Assembly (NCBI GenBank): GCA_025766275.1 | Contig: JAFKAC010000004.1 | Location: forward strand, 1,798,001-1,862,000 | Source of the DNA: Lactarius indigo | Lineage: Eukaryota; Basidiomycota; Agaricomycetes; Russulales; Russulaceae | Reading direction: 5' to 3' | DNA length: 64,000 bases | In this document: in pieces, positions 12,801-25,479 of the stretch | Numbering within the stretch: position 1 is the first letter of the stretch | How the letters are laid out: each line of letters opens with the position of its first letter | The notes under the pieces: generated by a model | Database searches by the model: none | The model's input: only the letters and a program-made list of their open reading frames with translations | Told to the model about the DNA's origin: nothing | Position numbers and translations under genes: made by a program

Positions 12801-14799
12801 GTATGCCGTGGCACCACCGTATGTATGTTTCGTCCCATGATCTCACACGCGGCGCTGACTGTATGATGTCACTTTGTGTTCGGACAGTCTGCTGGCCGGG
12901 TTGGTGTCTATCTGTCTATCCTCCCTCCCCTCCCTTCCGTTTTCTTCCGGCCTGGTTCAGATCTATGTCACCACCACGCCGTGCCTCACCTCACCGTACC
13001 ATACGCACACCCTCCACCACCTTTCATATGCTCGAACGTAATTTTTCTTTGTCTTGGCGAACGAGGAGAGACAGAACGGGAACGCTATTCTTGGTTTTTC
13101 CTTTTCGAAATTTTTTTCCTGAACTGTACACGTACTTTCTATTGCTTCATCTTCCTTTCCACCGTTGCTGGCTGGATACAACCTTTGCACACTTACCGGT
13201 TTTCTTTGTGAAAACGACCACCATATCAAACGAATCCAAACTCAAACCGACTTATCGAATTATGATTCAATATTATCCCCCCGCGTTGCTCGTGGATTCG
13301 GATCTTGCGGATTCTTTTTGGAGCTGGATTTACAGTATGCACGCGGTGCAGTGTCCTCGGGCGGCACTGATTGATTGACAAACGCATTGATGTCTGCTTA
13401 CAGCCTGATGTATTGGAGTTGATGATGGATGTTATCACTCAGATGCCAACATTTGTCCGGGACGATGGGTGCATGATACAAACTCCGGTATGTACTTGCA
13501 TGAGAGTGCTGCTGTATGCACTTGTAGTAAGCGCTCTAAGCGACCAAACGACAGACAGCCTCTGGTTGATCGTCATCTGTTCATAGATGGGAGCTGTCAT
13601 ATAGGTGGACACGCCGAAACCGCGCTGTGTGATGCTTCTACGCTTCCGTGACTTTGAAACTCTTGAGTTACTTCTGCCTGCCCATCACAATGATACTACA
13701 CGGTTCAATAAGGCACGACTCTCAGTGCGGTTTTTGGGACATGAAGATCTTGGGGTCTTGTGTTTCAAGAGTTACGTTTTTTGTCTGGATTATGCAAAAG
13801 TCACCGGCGTGCAAATCTAAAAAGTTCATACGTTCATGTTCCATGAAGACATTCCTTGCCCCTTTCTCCTCCCTGAAAAAAAATTACGGCAGGTAAAGTA
13901 CTATTTAAAAGGACAGAGATCAGCCCGGATTTACAATTGCACGCAAAAACTGGAGGCGTAGTCACTAGTAGTCTGGAGCGTGCTCCTGCACACCGTGTCT
14001 CAGAGATATTGTTGATAATGTCGCATTAACTAATAATGGTATTAGAGTGTACCACTGACCCATGGTCGATTTGGAGTCCAATTTGGAGGCATAGAATGCA
14101 CAAAATGGAGCTGTAACCTTGGACGCCTTTTGCAAATTGCAAGGCTACCACTATTTGTCAGCCACGTGAGGCGCCCATACGCAAAATGCCGAGCCATGTC
14201 CATCTGCCGGATGTTGCTTGGGGTCACAGTCACTGACAATAATGGCATCTCTACCTGTACACTTTTCTGTTATCCTCGCAGATTTCACCAGTCAATCTCA
14301 GGTTTTACTCGCCAGGCCGTTTGGCCAGCCTCCATCTAGTTTTACGTTGGTTGTGCACGAGTTTGCCAGCCAAGAGCACACGGCTCTTGCGACAGTTAGC
14401 AGTGGGCCGGATGGACATGTGGACCTGTGCTGTTGCCGTGAGAATGCGCACGTTTAGGTTTGACAGGGTTTGAGAGGCCTGAGAGCCAGTGCGAGGCTTT
14501 TTGTGTGCCGTTTCGGCTTTCTTCCTTTGCAATCTCAGCTGTTCAACACACCATCAGGCGACCCACGATTCTCGTTTTCACGCACTGGACCATGTCACCC
14601 AAACGTAAGTCCCAATCTCCAAGTCCGAGCTTTCCTGGTAATTGACACCGTATCCCCCTTCTTGCAGTCTCGATCGCCGATATTGATTGCCAAATCGCAT
14701 GCATTTAGAACTCGCTTATACCGTACCCTCGACCCAATTCTACTATACATTATTGGCGTCCAAATTCTCGCGATGTTACGACTTCGGGCGTTCTCAGCT
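12801..14799. other. 2-kb region without a recognised gene
   Basis: Downstream of the membrane protein gene there are pyrimidine-rich tracts (12900-13200) and short open frames only. The stretch 14590-14700 could hold a 5' exon of the TPR-CHAT gene (ATG 14593 followed by a gtaagt donor at 14606), but this cannot be confirmed. Confidence 0.35.
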
Positions 14800-17768
14800 A
14801 TCACAACAGAAGAAAGACCTTGACAAGAGCATTGCACACTACACTGAGGCGATCTTCCTTCCACCTGTTTCCTGGGCTGGGTTTTCCCTCAATGTTGTCC
14901 AACTTCTCTTTCACCTCGCATTCGCTCTTTTACAAGCTCCGAGAAGTTCGAACAGCCCCGTGATATCAAGTACTCTATCGAGTACCTCCGTTACCTCCGA
15001 GGACTTCCCCTTGACTATGTCGACTCCCCAAAACGTCGTTACAACCTCCCTTATCCAGGAATTGGTTATTGAATCGGAAGCTTATGATGGGGTACAGGAA
15101 TGTGGAGGAGATGGTGGACCTCTGCCGCGAACTCCTCGCCTCCAACTTATCAGCAGGCTTTCCTATCGCCGCTTTTGTATCCTTGGTTGATGTCGTCAAT
15201 ACCGAATTTCTTCGAGGGCGGTCCGTCCAATTGTTAGACGAGGTCATTGAATGCTTACGGGACGCGGTGAAAATAGGCCCACCAAGTTCGCACCTCCTTT
15301 TGTTTGCGCTGGCCAACGCACTGTGCATTCGCATCCTGGAGACTCATTCAAATGGCGATTATGATGAAGCAACGGCGCTATTAGAAATGGTCCTCGACCA
15401 CAATCGGTCTGGAGAGTGTCCGGATTCGATTCGGGATCTAACTTCATCATTTGCCGCTGTGTTCGCATTTTCCAGATCGATCACCTTCCAGAACCCAGAA
15501 TATTCCGAAGAGTCAACTTCTCGTCTCCGTATCTTACTCAGCTCTTCTTCCATTGATGAAGGACTTCGTGTTCAAATCACCGACATCTTGGCGTTTGAAG
15601 CCAGAAAGCGTTTATACACAATACAATCTCGCTGAAAGCCTTAGAAGAAGCGAACTTTTGCATTTCACAAGCTGTCGACCTTTCATCGTCCCAAGAACCT
15701 GGGGAACTTTTTCTTGAACCGAGCGCTGTTCGGGGGTCATACTCGATGACGAGGGTGGCGGAGAAGATTCAGCATCTTGAAGAACTGCTCTTAATTACTC
15801 CTCCAGGTACCGAACGTCACAAAGAGTGCCTCAGTCACCTTGCAGATTGGTATGAATCAAAGTTCCACCGTACCAATGAAATATCGGATCTCGAAGAGTC
15901 CATCAAGTATAACCGGCTGTTAGTTGATGATACGACTCATTATTTCGGTGACCAGCGGAGGATCATTCCCCTTTGTTCATTACACGACATTCTCCTCCTC
16001 GCGCTCGAGAAAACCGAGCAAAATCACGCAATCTGGAAGCTTGTGCCATGTCTACATGTACGCTCGCAGTTGTTCGGTCGAAGAGAGGACCTCGTTGAAG
16101 CCTCACGACTAATACCATTGGCTGTCGACAGTCAATATGGGCGGGAATCCCGGACAACTTCAACTTTAATGTCAGTGGGCTCTCGCGCGAACTATCAATC
16201 ACTCCTCTACCTCGACTGCCTCAGGCTACAGGGGCGCAAAATTGTTGATGCAAAAGACCTTGTCCTTCGCTCCGACAGTGTCAGTTCAGCACGCCCGTCT
16301 CGTCGCAATGGGCGAGAATTGTCGGAACATGCCACTTGACTACGCATCCTATCAGAATTATTTAGGCCGATCTGAAGAAGCTGTCGAGACGCTAGAGCGA
16401 GGACGAACGTTACTTTGGTCTAAGATGCGTGGCCTCCGTACTCCGATGGACCCAACTTGCTGAGGAAGACTCGCCGTTGGCCATAAGATTTACAGAGATC
16501 AATCAAGAGCTCGAGGCGCTGACCATAGCCATCACGCCGAGTGGGAGGTCAGAAATGAAAGCCGTCATCGCCCAAGGTGGGGGTGGGATGGACCCATTCG
16601 GTCGACTTGTGGTAAAGCGGCAGAAACTGGTGGAGGAGCAGGATGTGCTGATCTCACAGATTCAAAGCCGGCCAGGGTTGGAAGGGTTCTTGAAGACACC
16701 GTCATTCACTGCTCTTCGCTCCGCCGCCTCCAGTGGCCCCGCCATTTTGACCAACCATTGCAAATGGCGCTTTGATATTTTGATTGTCTTCCACAAATTT
16801 CTTCCTACCGCCAACGATTTCTACGACCGTGCAAACGAACTACGGGATGGGCTAGTCAAGGCGCGAAAGCATGGTCTCGACTCGTGCGGATACCAGGATG
16901 CTCTGTCTTCTGTACTCATGGACCTGTATGAACTAGTTGGAGAAACGGTCATCAAGAGGCTTCGGCTGTAGGGCGTGCCAGAGCAATCTCGAATCTGGTG
17001 GTGCCCGACATCAGTCTTCTGTTCTCTCCCCCTTCACGCAATGGGCCCAATCCCATCCAGCGATTCTTGCGAGCGATATTTCTCAGATCTGTACAGTTCC
17101 TTCATATACGCCACTCTCACTCTGCACTCATCGAATCTCGCAAGGCAAGCCCACAGGTGCTGGAAAAGCCCTCATTACTCCTTGCTGCCCAACTAGATGA
17201 TTCCCCTCCAGGCGTGAAGGGGGAGGTCAAGGTCATACGATCGCTCGAAGCACAGGTCACGGTGGCGGATCTTATCTTAAGTAGGGCCTACACCCTCGTC
17301 TGTGATCGAGGGTCTCCGAAGCAGCCACTTTGCCCGCTTCGCATGCCATGAAGTGTTGGAGATAGGAAAGTCCGTTCGAGGCTTCCTTCAAACTTCACGG
17401 GGACTCGCGTCTTACCTTGCTGGATATAGTGCGGTCTCGACTTCCGGACGCGGAATTCGCATTCCTTTCTTGCTGTCACGCTGCGGAAGTCACAGAAGAA
17501 AGCATTGCCGACGAGGCGCTTCACCTTACTGCCGCGATGGAGTACTGCGGATTCCGAAGTGTAGTTGGGACTATGTGGGAAATGGCGGATACGGACGGGC
17601 GAGACCTTGCCAAGAGCTTCTACAAGTTGCTATTCTCTAACCAAGAGACAGACGTGCCGTACTATGAAGCGATTTGCAGGAGCGCTGCGAGATGCGACAC
17701 AGAAGCTGAGGGGAAAGAGAGGAATCACCCTGGAACGATGGGTGAATTTCGTGCACTATGGCGCTTGA
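14800..17768 (+). pseudogene. TPR-CHAT protein, frameshifted copy
   Basis: Three kilobases encode, in pieces, the TPR-CHAT architecture common in Agaricomycetes. The N-terminal helical part begins DLDKSIAHYTEAIFLPPVSW and continues with tetratricopeptide-like helices (DEVIECLRDAVKIGPPSSHL, QHLEELLLITPPGTERHKEC, EEAVETLERGRTLLWSKMRG). The C-terminal CHAT domain is a caspase-fold peptidase, with the His in SSHFARFACHEVLE (17310-17360) and the Cys in EFAFLSCCHAAEVTEESIAD (17453-17512), ending RWVNFVHYGA. The frame is broken many times: near 15060, 15620, 16160, an extra C near 16450, an in-frame TAG at 16969-16971, and shifts near 17135, 17290, 17370 and 17670. The number of lesions suggests a decaying paralogue, although nearby housekeeping genes also carry indels, so assembly error may contribute. 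Confidence 0.75.
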
Positions 17769-18476
17769 TGGAGCGTCTGCGGTGAGTGGTCGAACTTTCA
17801 ATGCACTCTCGAATATGTCGCCTACCTCGGTTCCCAGATGATTCGGAATTGTCGTGTCATGCATGTGTCGTGTTTTATGTGGTTATTAGTTAGTCCAGAT
17901 ATACTTCGTTCTAAACTTCACCAGTCTGATAACATCCCCTCTTGAGCTAACGGATGAATGCCAATAAACTTCTCTGTAGCCTCAACAAATCGTTGGTGCT
18001 TCAGGACTTCAGTTTGTGGGTGTCATAAAACAATGTATATTCCACCGCATAGTTTTTTGGGGGTGTTTCTGGGGGTTTTGCCAAGGGCGGCACATATCCA
18101 AGTTTGTCCACACCTTTTATCACGCAATTGTCAGTCCAAGAAGTTTCCTGTACATTTTAGACGCTTGATTGAAACACAAAAAAAATTCCAATGCGCGCGT
18201 AACTGCCAACTGACAGCCGATGACATGTTTTGGAAGGGTGAGAGCGGGAAAATCATAACCCAGTGCAAAGGCGATGCAAAGGGCGATTCACACGTGGTAC
18301 GATTCGATTCCTTTCTCATCTGGAATCGTCACTTGATTGTGCCATTCCTACATCAGCGCATCAGCCTTTGAACACACACATATACGTTAGCTGGCTCCGC
18401 CAACCATACGTGAAGTCACCAGTAACCGTTACAACATCGTTGTGTGAATTTGGGTCATGATCCAGTGCTAAAAAAA
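17769..18476. other. intergenic region, no gene seen
   Basis: AT-richer sequence between the TPR-CHAT gene and the caspase-like scrap, with no recognisable coding signal. Confidence 0.35.
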
Positions 18477-19009
18477 TCAGCGCCTTCTGTTCGACTGACG
18501 TAAATAGTCGACTTTGTTGTATCTACTTTCGGTGCTGGGAACGTTCTTTCCGAATACAGCCCCACATGACGGAGCTCCAAGCTTCAAGGACAATCTTACC
18601 GTCGCCACTCTCAGTGTACCAACCAACAATGGGTTTTGATCCACAAGGTATAGAACCATGTAAGCACTGCGACAACCACGATTGTTGCTCATTAGTATTT
18701 TAATGAATGACTATCTGGTTTTATTGAAGCAGAAGGTTACCTTAGACAATTCGAGATTGAGCGCTTCACGGAGATGCGGTTGCGGATGACTGTGACTCGA
18801 TCCCGGCGCTCGAGCTTATTGACCTGCTGTACCCGATTGCCGTGTCCAGACAAATAGATAATGAACATGTGGCCAAAGTTTCTGGAATATATCATGTCAA
18901 CCCTGCGTTGCCCTGAGCCAGTTACCCCACTCCCGAGTACAAAGAGGTAGGTGACCTGCGATACGCAAAAGATGATATGCTCACTCTGCATTGACGATAG
19001 CTGCTGCAT
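18477..19009 (-). pseudogene. possible caspase-like (C14) fragment
   Basis: The minus-strand frame from 19009 contains HMFIIYLSGHGNRVQ, which has the shape of the caspase p20 His motif (hydrophobic strand followed by S-G-H-G). A GT-AG intron at about 18672-18739 could join it to a second frame reading GWYTESGDGKIVLEAW. No matching active-site Cys block (DxCHS) is found and the 5' side runs into the start of coiled-coil gene A. It may be a relic of a metacaspase-like gene, or chance similarity in a short frame. Confidence 0.25.
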
Positions 19010-19025
19010 GCTCCCTTCAAGGTGA

Positions 19026-21175
19026 ATGGTCCGTTCAATCCCAACGCCTCGAAACTCTACACGGCTGAGTGGAGATGCTTTGCCGGGTCCGCGTCACCTT
19101 ATTGCTCCCGCGGGCTCGATATCAGATCCTAGTATCATTCGATACCCGACTATCCACGATGTCTCAGCTGAGGGCGACACATTGTCCTTTGTGAAGAAAG
19201 GATACGCCCGCGGAGGGGTTTCGAGTTCTTCAACGCGGAATGAGGCGCAAACCGGGGTGAGACAGCCAGCGAAGCGCCCGTCTCTCCGAAGAATTGGTAG
19301 GCGCCTACCTGCGAGAACGTTCCCGCCACCTGCGCGACCACGGAAGTTCAAGATTCCGCCCCCGTCCCCGGCACAAGCACCCGCCCGGTATGGTGCTACC
19401 TCTCCAAAGACCCCACCTTTGAAACCGGTGTCAACCCCGCACAACACTGGACCCTCATTGGCCTACCAATTCCAAAACAGGGATGTCCGCTGTATGGATG
19501 ACGAAGAAGTTTGGCCTACTGTGCAGGTATGTACGACCTGACTGTGTATCTCGAGGGAATCACAGGTGTCTCAAATGGAGACATTGTTAGGAAAACTTTG
19601 ATGGTGAAAAAAGCGATGGAGACGAAGATGGGGGCCTAGACGAGGAAGAAGAAAGCAGTGATAACGATGACGACGAAAGTGATGATGAAAGGTATGAAGA
19701 CGAGAAAGACGGTAGAGAAGCGTCGGCCCCACACATACAGCCCAGTCCTCTGCTAGGTTGTAGCCCAACCACGCAGACGCGTCCTCGTGCCACGTCAGAG
19801 GTTGACCAATCTTACACCCCACTGCACAAAACGAACGGACGTCCTCAAGTTCTAACGCCTCGGGTTCTCCAAGGGCATCAAAACGGATCCCCTCTCGCCG
19901 GACGTAGTGTGCCCGCCCAACGTATCCCCCCGCACCCCCACAACCCACCCGTACCTGGATCCCTTCCTCCACGTCCCGCGTCCTTCACCACTTCTCGTAC
20001 ACACAGCCAACACATCCCGGAAAGTCCTTATCGGACCACGTGGTCAGGAACTTCCCCATATTCGTCGCCGGCACTCAACCCAACCAACCGAGCTATCAGC
20101 CCACTATCCCAGTCTCGGTGGGTACAGTGAGGACGTAGCTGGCCCATCAACAGAATGGATTGAAAGGTCCGAGGCAGGCGGGTCAATGCGACAAAGTCTA
20201 TACAGCCAGTACAGTAACCCCAGTGTGGCGCGCAGCATATACCTGGAGCAACAGGTCGCACGACGGGAGGAAGAAGCAACGCGACGGCAAGAGGAGGCGA
20301 GACTCAAGGCAGAGGATGCGCGGAGACTCGAGATTGCCGCGCGAAACGCCTTTGCGTGGGTGCAGAGCCTCGAGGCGCGCGCAGGGAGAATCCACGACGC
20401 GGCTATGCAGGCGGAGGCCAAAGCGCGGCGTCGAGATGCAGAGACATGGGAGAGACAGGCCGAAATACTTCGTCAACAGGCAGAGACGGGAAAGCGAGAG
20501 GTTGAGGTGACAAAGCGGGAGATCGCAGTGGAGCGCGCAGAGCAGGAGGCACGGCGCAAGGCACGCGAGGCGCGTCGGAAGGAGGCAGAGCTTTTACTAA
20601 AAGAAGAAGACGTGCAGCGCAAGGAACAGGAAGCACTCCAAATGGAGGAGGACGCACGGCGGATGAAGCTACAGATGAGGTGGAAGGAGGAGCAGCTCAA
20701 GCTCGAGAAGGGTCTGCGTGCGGCAGAGGATCGGATTAGCAACAAAGACGTCGTCGTTTCGGCTTGGGAAAAACTCAAGGGACGAATTAACCGGGACCCC
20801 CAGGCCAACAAGCAGAATACGGCTCGCATTCCCCAGGACAAGGACGAGATCAGTGGCAATGCCATCCGCCTAGGCTCCGGCTTGTCCACCGATGCGAACA
20901 CCGATCTGGAATCGTCAACGAGGGCCTATTTCCTGACCCCGCGCTATGTGAGTGTGGAACAAAGACGGACTACGAGCGAAACTAGTGCAATGACTGGTAT
21001 GGCTCTCACTGTAGAGGGCCAGGAAGAGCTCAGATCAGTGTCCCACGTGGTGACTAGCGAGTGTGGAACATCTGCTGAAGCCTCTGCAGAATACACTGTC
21101 AGGAGCATCAATTCGTACAAGGAGCGGCTTAATCGAAGCCCAGCGGGGTACTTTCGTCATGTTCCGCTTAAGTAG
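19026..21175 (+). CDS. coiled-coil protein, array copy A
   Basis: Exon 1 is 19026-19526 (167 codons, basic and Pro-rich), a GT-AG intron follows at 19527-19590, and exon 2 starts with an acidic tract (EEEESSDNDDDESDDE). The rest is a long Arg/Glu/Ala-rich coiled coil with the signature AFAWVQSLEARAGRIHDAAM and repeated heptads, then a linker and the C-terminal block YTVRSINSYKERLNRSPAGY. The acidic part reads in frame 1 and the coiled coil in frame 2, and both are open over 19907-20130. The frame must therefore change there; comparison with copy B places it between about 20010 and 20120. I do not recognise the family. Charged helices and no membrane segment suggest an intracellular structural or scaffold protein. 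Copies B, A' and C lie downstream. Confidence 0.7.
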
Positions 21176-22954
21176 TAGTCACTTGCCCTATTTATACGTT
21201 AAGCCCAATCTTCATTACTTTTCGATATGGAACATCGTGCTCTACGAACAACTTCAAGAGCAATTTTGTTGGAGAGTTCCGTCGATCGTGTTCGGGATTC
21301 TTGTGATCGGTTTCCCAGTGACCTTGGAGTTACAGTCGGCCGGTAGCAACCATAATGTATTTCGATCCTCTCTCCCCCCTTGTTGACTGCTAACTCTGTC
21401 ATAGTCCCAATCGAGGTCCGAGTGCTATAGTTTATTAATGTTTTTCTCTGAAATATTCTCACTGGCAGGAGACTACTTTCTTCTATGAACGAATCAGTAT
21501 TACCTTTGGACTGATCTCAGCAAGGATGCGAAGTGATAAAGATGAAAAGCGTGTACTCGCCAAGACCTTTGGTTTCATCAACCCAGGAAGCCATGGCTCG
21601 TTGGAGTCTTCTACGCAACGTTCCATATTTAGAGCCCGTCCGGTGCAAAGTCGCGCCTCGGAAATGGCCGCTCGCGACCTCTGTCTGACAAGTGGGATAA
21701 ATCGGTCGGCTCCAGCAATTAAAAAAAAAAGTCGGACCGCCGAACGCACCTCTCGGTCGCAACAGGCAAATAGATTTTTTATTTTTGTAACACGTGAGGT
21801 GTGACATTTGTAAGCGACGTGCTCGTATCCATAGTATCAAGACAGGTTCTACCTGCGGATGTCACCCTGAGCGGAAATCTCTCGTTTGCCATAGCGTTGA
21901 TGGAGGCGAACGAGGGGTTCTTGGAAGACGACATTGCCACCGCCGCGGAATGTATGACAGCAGATCCAAACATTGCAACGTCCTACACTTCCCTCACCAG
22001 CCGCAAGGCGCGCTCAAAGCTCATTCAGAGCACAATGGAGAAGTTCTGCATTTGCACTCGCGCTTGCGACGACTCTCCTTGATACAACTTCCATACTCAT
22101 ACCATAGCATAAAGATTCTCAAGATGTGTATTGTAGCATAATTGTAGACAAAGCCTGGCCCGAAGCCTTCAAATACAAGAATTCTTTGATACAAGTGCTC
22201 AGGCGTTCAGCGATGATATAAGCGTGATTTGTCGTGGAAATTATATAATGTATGGTCACAGTCACATCCCGACCGAGCCAGTCGAGCCCGACAACGAAAA
22301 AAAAACGGGTCCATACCCGTTTTTTTTTTGGCAGGGCGGTCGGGCGCGACCTTGCCGCGGTCAGGTGCGACAAACTGCACCGAACGGTCATGTTGCGGGG
22401 ACCAACAAATAAAAAACAAATCTTTTTTTTTGGCTGATGCCGGGCCCGACAAACCGTGCACCGGACGGGCTCTTAGTGGTCCCCTGAAGCACCAGTGAGC
22501 AGCCCTATCACGGTGTATTACATCATGAAGTGCCAGTAATGTGGGTCCGTAGCCGGCCCGATTTCCTTGAACTTGAACGTTGAACACTAACTTACTTGAG
22601 GCCTTGAGGCCTTGAGAAGTAACACCGGCGGCACAGCCCAACAAACCGGAAAACCGTCATAGCCTTCGGACACTGCACCTCGGCTGCCACATGCGTCTTG
22701 TTACGTCTGTAGTGATGACATAAACAACGTTGCATTACACCATGGAGTCGGCGGTTTCCTTGGCGGTTTCGGTTCATCGGGACGCATATGCTCGACTCGG
22801 GTCTTAATCTCCACAGGTGCTACAGAGGACAGTTTTTTCGACCATAGATGCCTTACTTCCGGAGAATCCCCCGCCTGACTTCGAGTCACTACTTCAGATT
22901 GTCGCCGCTCCATGTGCATCAGTATTCAAGTTGGTCGCGCCTTGGACACCCACT
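21176..22954. other. spacer between array copies A and B
   Basis: No clear gene is present. Short frames at 21526-21804 and 21801-22082 overlap and show no recognisable family. A hairpin with A/T-run arms is at 22297-22328. The right end, from about 22955, is duplicated upstream of copy C. Confidence 0.4.
22268..22345. repeat. inverted repeat with A9/T10 arms
   Basis: A perfect 14-bp stem pairs nine A plus CGGGT (22297-22310) with ACCCG plus T run (22315-22328) across a 4-nt loop. Outer cccgacc (22268) and ggtcggg (22339) are also inverted. It could be a small MITE-like remnant or a transcription-related hairpin; no target-site duplication was identified. Confidence 0.4.
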
Positions 22955-23262
22955 GGATCGAGCGCTTCGCCGAACAGCATCATCAACGGCCTAACTCCCG
23001 TCACTCTAATGAACCGGTGCTACGTTTAGCGTTATTTGTTTTTACTGACAGGGAACAGCCGATTCGGCGTGGATCACAGGGTTGATCAATTGTACACGTT
23101 TGCTGTGTCCTGGAACAAACATATAAACTAGAGGGTTGTTGAACATATTACATCAACCTTTCTTCTCAGTCCTTATCTTGATCTCTGCCTACGTTCAGTT
23201 GCTTGAAGGTAGGCTTTGACGATTCGCGATATATGTTCATGTGATGACGTACTCACCCTGCC
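22955..23262 (+). repeat. duplicated 5' region of array copy B
   Basis: This stretch is clearly similar to 26817-27125 upstream of copy C. Shared blocks include gtgctacgttta, cggcgtggatcacagggttga, catataaac/cataaacca, atcaacctttcttc, ttgacgattcgc and tactcaccctgccttgacgtgg. It probably carries the shared promoter and 5' leader. The similarity shows that B and C were duplicated with their flanks. Confidence 0.75.
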
Positions 23263-23289
23263 TTGACGTGGTCGCTATCTTCAAGGTTA

Positions 23290-25299
23290 ATGAGTAATTC
23301 AAGCCTAACGCAACATGACTCTACGCGGCCCGGCGCATTTCTTTTCTGGGATCCATATGGCTCAAAATCATCTTTTCGTCATATGAAACGCGAGACACGC
23401 CCTATCCACGATGTCTCCGTTGGGAGTGATATACCTCTTGCAAGGAAAGACCGTACCTATCGGGCGGTTTCGACTCCTTTGATGCAGAGTCGGGCACAAG
23501 CTGGGGTGGGACTACACTCGAAGCGCCCATCCCTGACTACCCCTAACAGGATTCCCTCGAAAACGGATCTGACACCTGAATCGTTGCAGAAGCCCCGGAT
23601 GTATTCCGTACCACGGATACCCATCCGGCGCAGTGCTACCTTTCCGAGGACCCCACGTAACGGGTATTTGGACCCACAGCGCAATACCGGGTCCCGAAGG
23701 GCATATCAATTTCAGAACAGAGACGCCCTCAGAAAGGACGGCGAGGAAACTCAACATATGGAGGTACGTGAAAGTGGCAGTGGCAGTGTATGTCGAGGTA
23801 ATTACTAGTTGCTCAAATGAAAATTCTGTTAGGGAACTTTTGCTGGCGAGGAAGGAGGAAGCGACGAAGGCGAAGACCTGGACGAAGAGGAAGAAGAAGA
23901 AGAAGAAGAAGAAGAAGAAGGCAATGACGACACTGACAGCGACAATGGAGAGTGCGAAAGTGGCGGGGAGGGTACAGAAGTTCCATCACGAAACACACAG
24001 CCCAGACTCCAGCCAACCCAGGGACCAACTACACAGATAAATCCTCGCGTTTCCATGCCAGTGGCCCGTGAATCTTACATCCTACGGCGCAAACTTCCTC
24101 AGATTGTTGTACATCCCGCTGGACCTCCTTCCGTCACACGCAGTCCGCCCACCGAACCTAGTCCTTCACACTCCCACCACTCACCTACTTCTGGAACCCA
24201 TCCTCCACCTCCCATGTCTTCCACTACCACTCGAGTCCGCCCCCAACGTGTTCCCGAAGGTCCTCACCTCCCCAGCCCTGATGGATCCAAGGGAGACGCA
24301 GCTGGCGCGTCTACAGAATGGGGCGAAGGGTCCGAGACAGGTGTCGCGGAAAGGCGAAGCCACTACAGCCAGCTGAGTAACTCCAGCGCCGCGCGTAGCA
24401 TCTTGCTGGAGCAGCAAGTCGCGCGGCGGGAGGAGGAGGCAGCGCGGCGGGAAGAGGAAGCGAGACTCAAGGAGGAGGACGCTCGGGGACTCGAGACGGC
24501 CGCGCGAACGGCCTTCGCGTGGGTGCAAGGCCTCGAAGCCCGTGTAGGGAGAATCCATGACGCGGCTATGCAAGCGGAGGCCCGCACAAAGCGCATGGAT
24601 GCGAAGATTTGGGAGAGGGAGGCAGAGGTGCTACGTCGACAGGCCGAGACGGTTAGGCGGGAAGTCGGGCTAGCTAAGCGAGAGATCGCGGTTCAGCGCG
24701 CCGAGCAGGAGGCACGGCGCAAGGCACGCGAGGCGCGTCTGAAGGAAGCAGAACTTTTGATGAAAGAAGAAGACGTGCAACGTAAGGAGCAGGATGCACT
24801 TCGCTTGGAGGAAGAAGTGCGCCGGAGGAAGACGGTGCTCGAGGAGAGTGAGGAGAAACTCAAGCGTCGTGCAGCGGAGGACCAGAGGGCCACGAAGGAT
24901 GTCGTCCCTTCAGCTTGGGAAAGACTCAAGGGCCGGATCACTCGGGACCCTCACTTTCGCAAGCAGGACCTGCCTCTCCTCCTCCAATACAGGGACATCG
25001 GGTTCGATGACGACAGGATCGGTGTAGGCCTCAGCTCGTCTTCCGATACGGATTTAGACCCGGAGACTTCTACGTGGGTATTTGTCCCAATTCCGTGCTC
25101 ACGCCGGAGGGTGGAACAATGGCGGAGCACGATTAAGACCGCCCTCGTGGAGGACCAACAATCGTCGTCCCATGTTGTGACCAGCGAGTATACGACACCT
25201 TCTGGAACTTCTTCTGCGCAATACACTGTAAAGAGCGTCCATTCATACAAGGAACGGATGAATCAGGGCCCAGGCAGCTACTTTCGTCACAAGCGGTAG
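23290..25299 (+). CDS. coiled-coil protein, array copy B (intact)
   Basis: Exon 1 23290-23763 (158 codons), GT-AG intron 23764-23832 (69 nt) and exon 2 23833-25299 (489 codons) join in phase 0 into a 646-residue protein with no lesion. Order: a basic Ser/Pro-rich head containing FWDPYGSKSS and HDVSVGSDIPLAR; an acidic tract with a run of ten Glu codons from GAA/GAG repeats just after the splice site; a Pro-rich linker; a coiled coil with AFAWVQGLEARVGRIHDAAM and REAEVLRRQAETVRREV; then SAWERLKGRITRDP and the tail YTVKSVHSYKERMNQGPGSY. It is the best reference copy of the array. No known domain or catalytic motif is visible. Start 23290 is the first in-frame ATG; the coiled-coil frame leaves no doubt about the rest. 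Confidence 0.82.
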
Positions 25300-25470
25300 T
25301 CGTGTCGCTGAACACCCCCTCGTGCCGCAAGGTTACAGACATGCACCACTCGGATACTCCAACAGTTCACAATTCTCATACAAGTTCAACCGTTACGCTT
25401 TCATGCCACTGTCCTACACACTTTCCGTACGCATTGACCCTTATCTCCCCGACCTCTCTCGTTGAACAAC
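25300..25470. other. downstream spacer of copy B
   Basis: Short spacer between the stop of copy B and the recognisable start of pseudogene A'. No feature is seen. Confidence 0.3.
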
Positions 25471-25479
25471 CCCTCTTTT

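Noticed and set aside
23880..23925. GAA/GAG repeat as a simple repeat or CRISPR-like array
   Set aside because: It is an in-frame Glu run inside exon 2 of copy B; there are no spacers.
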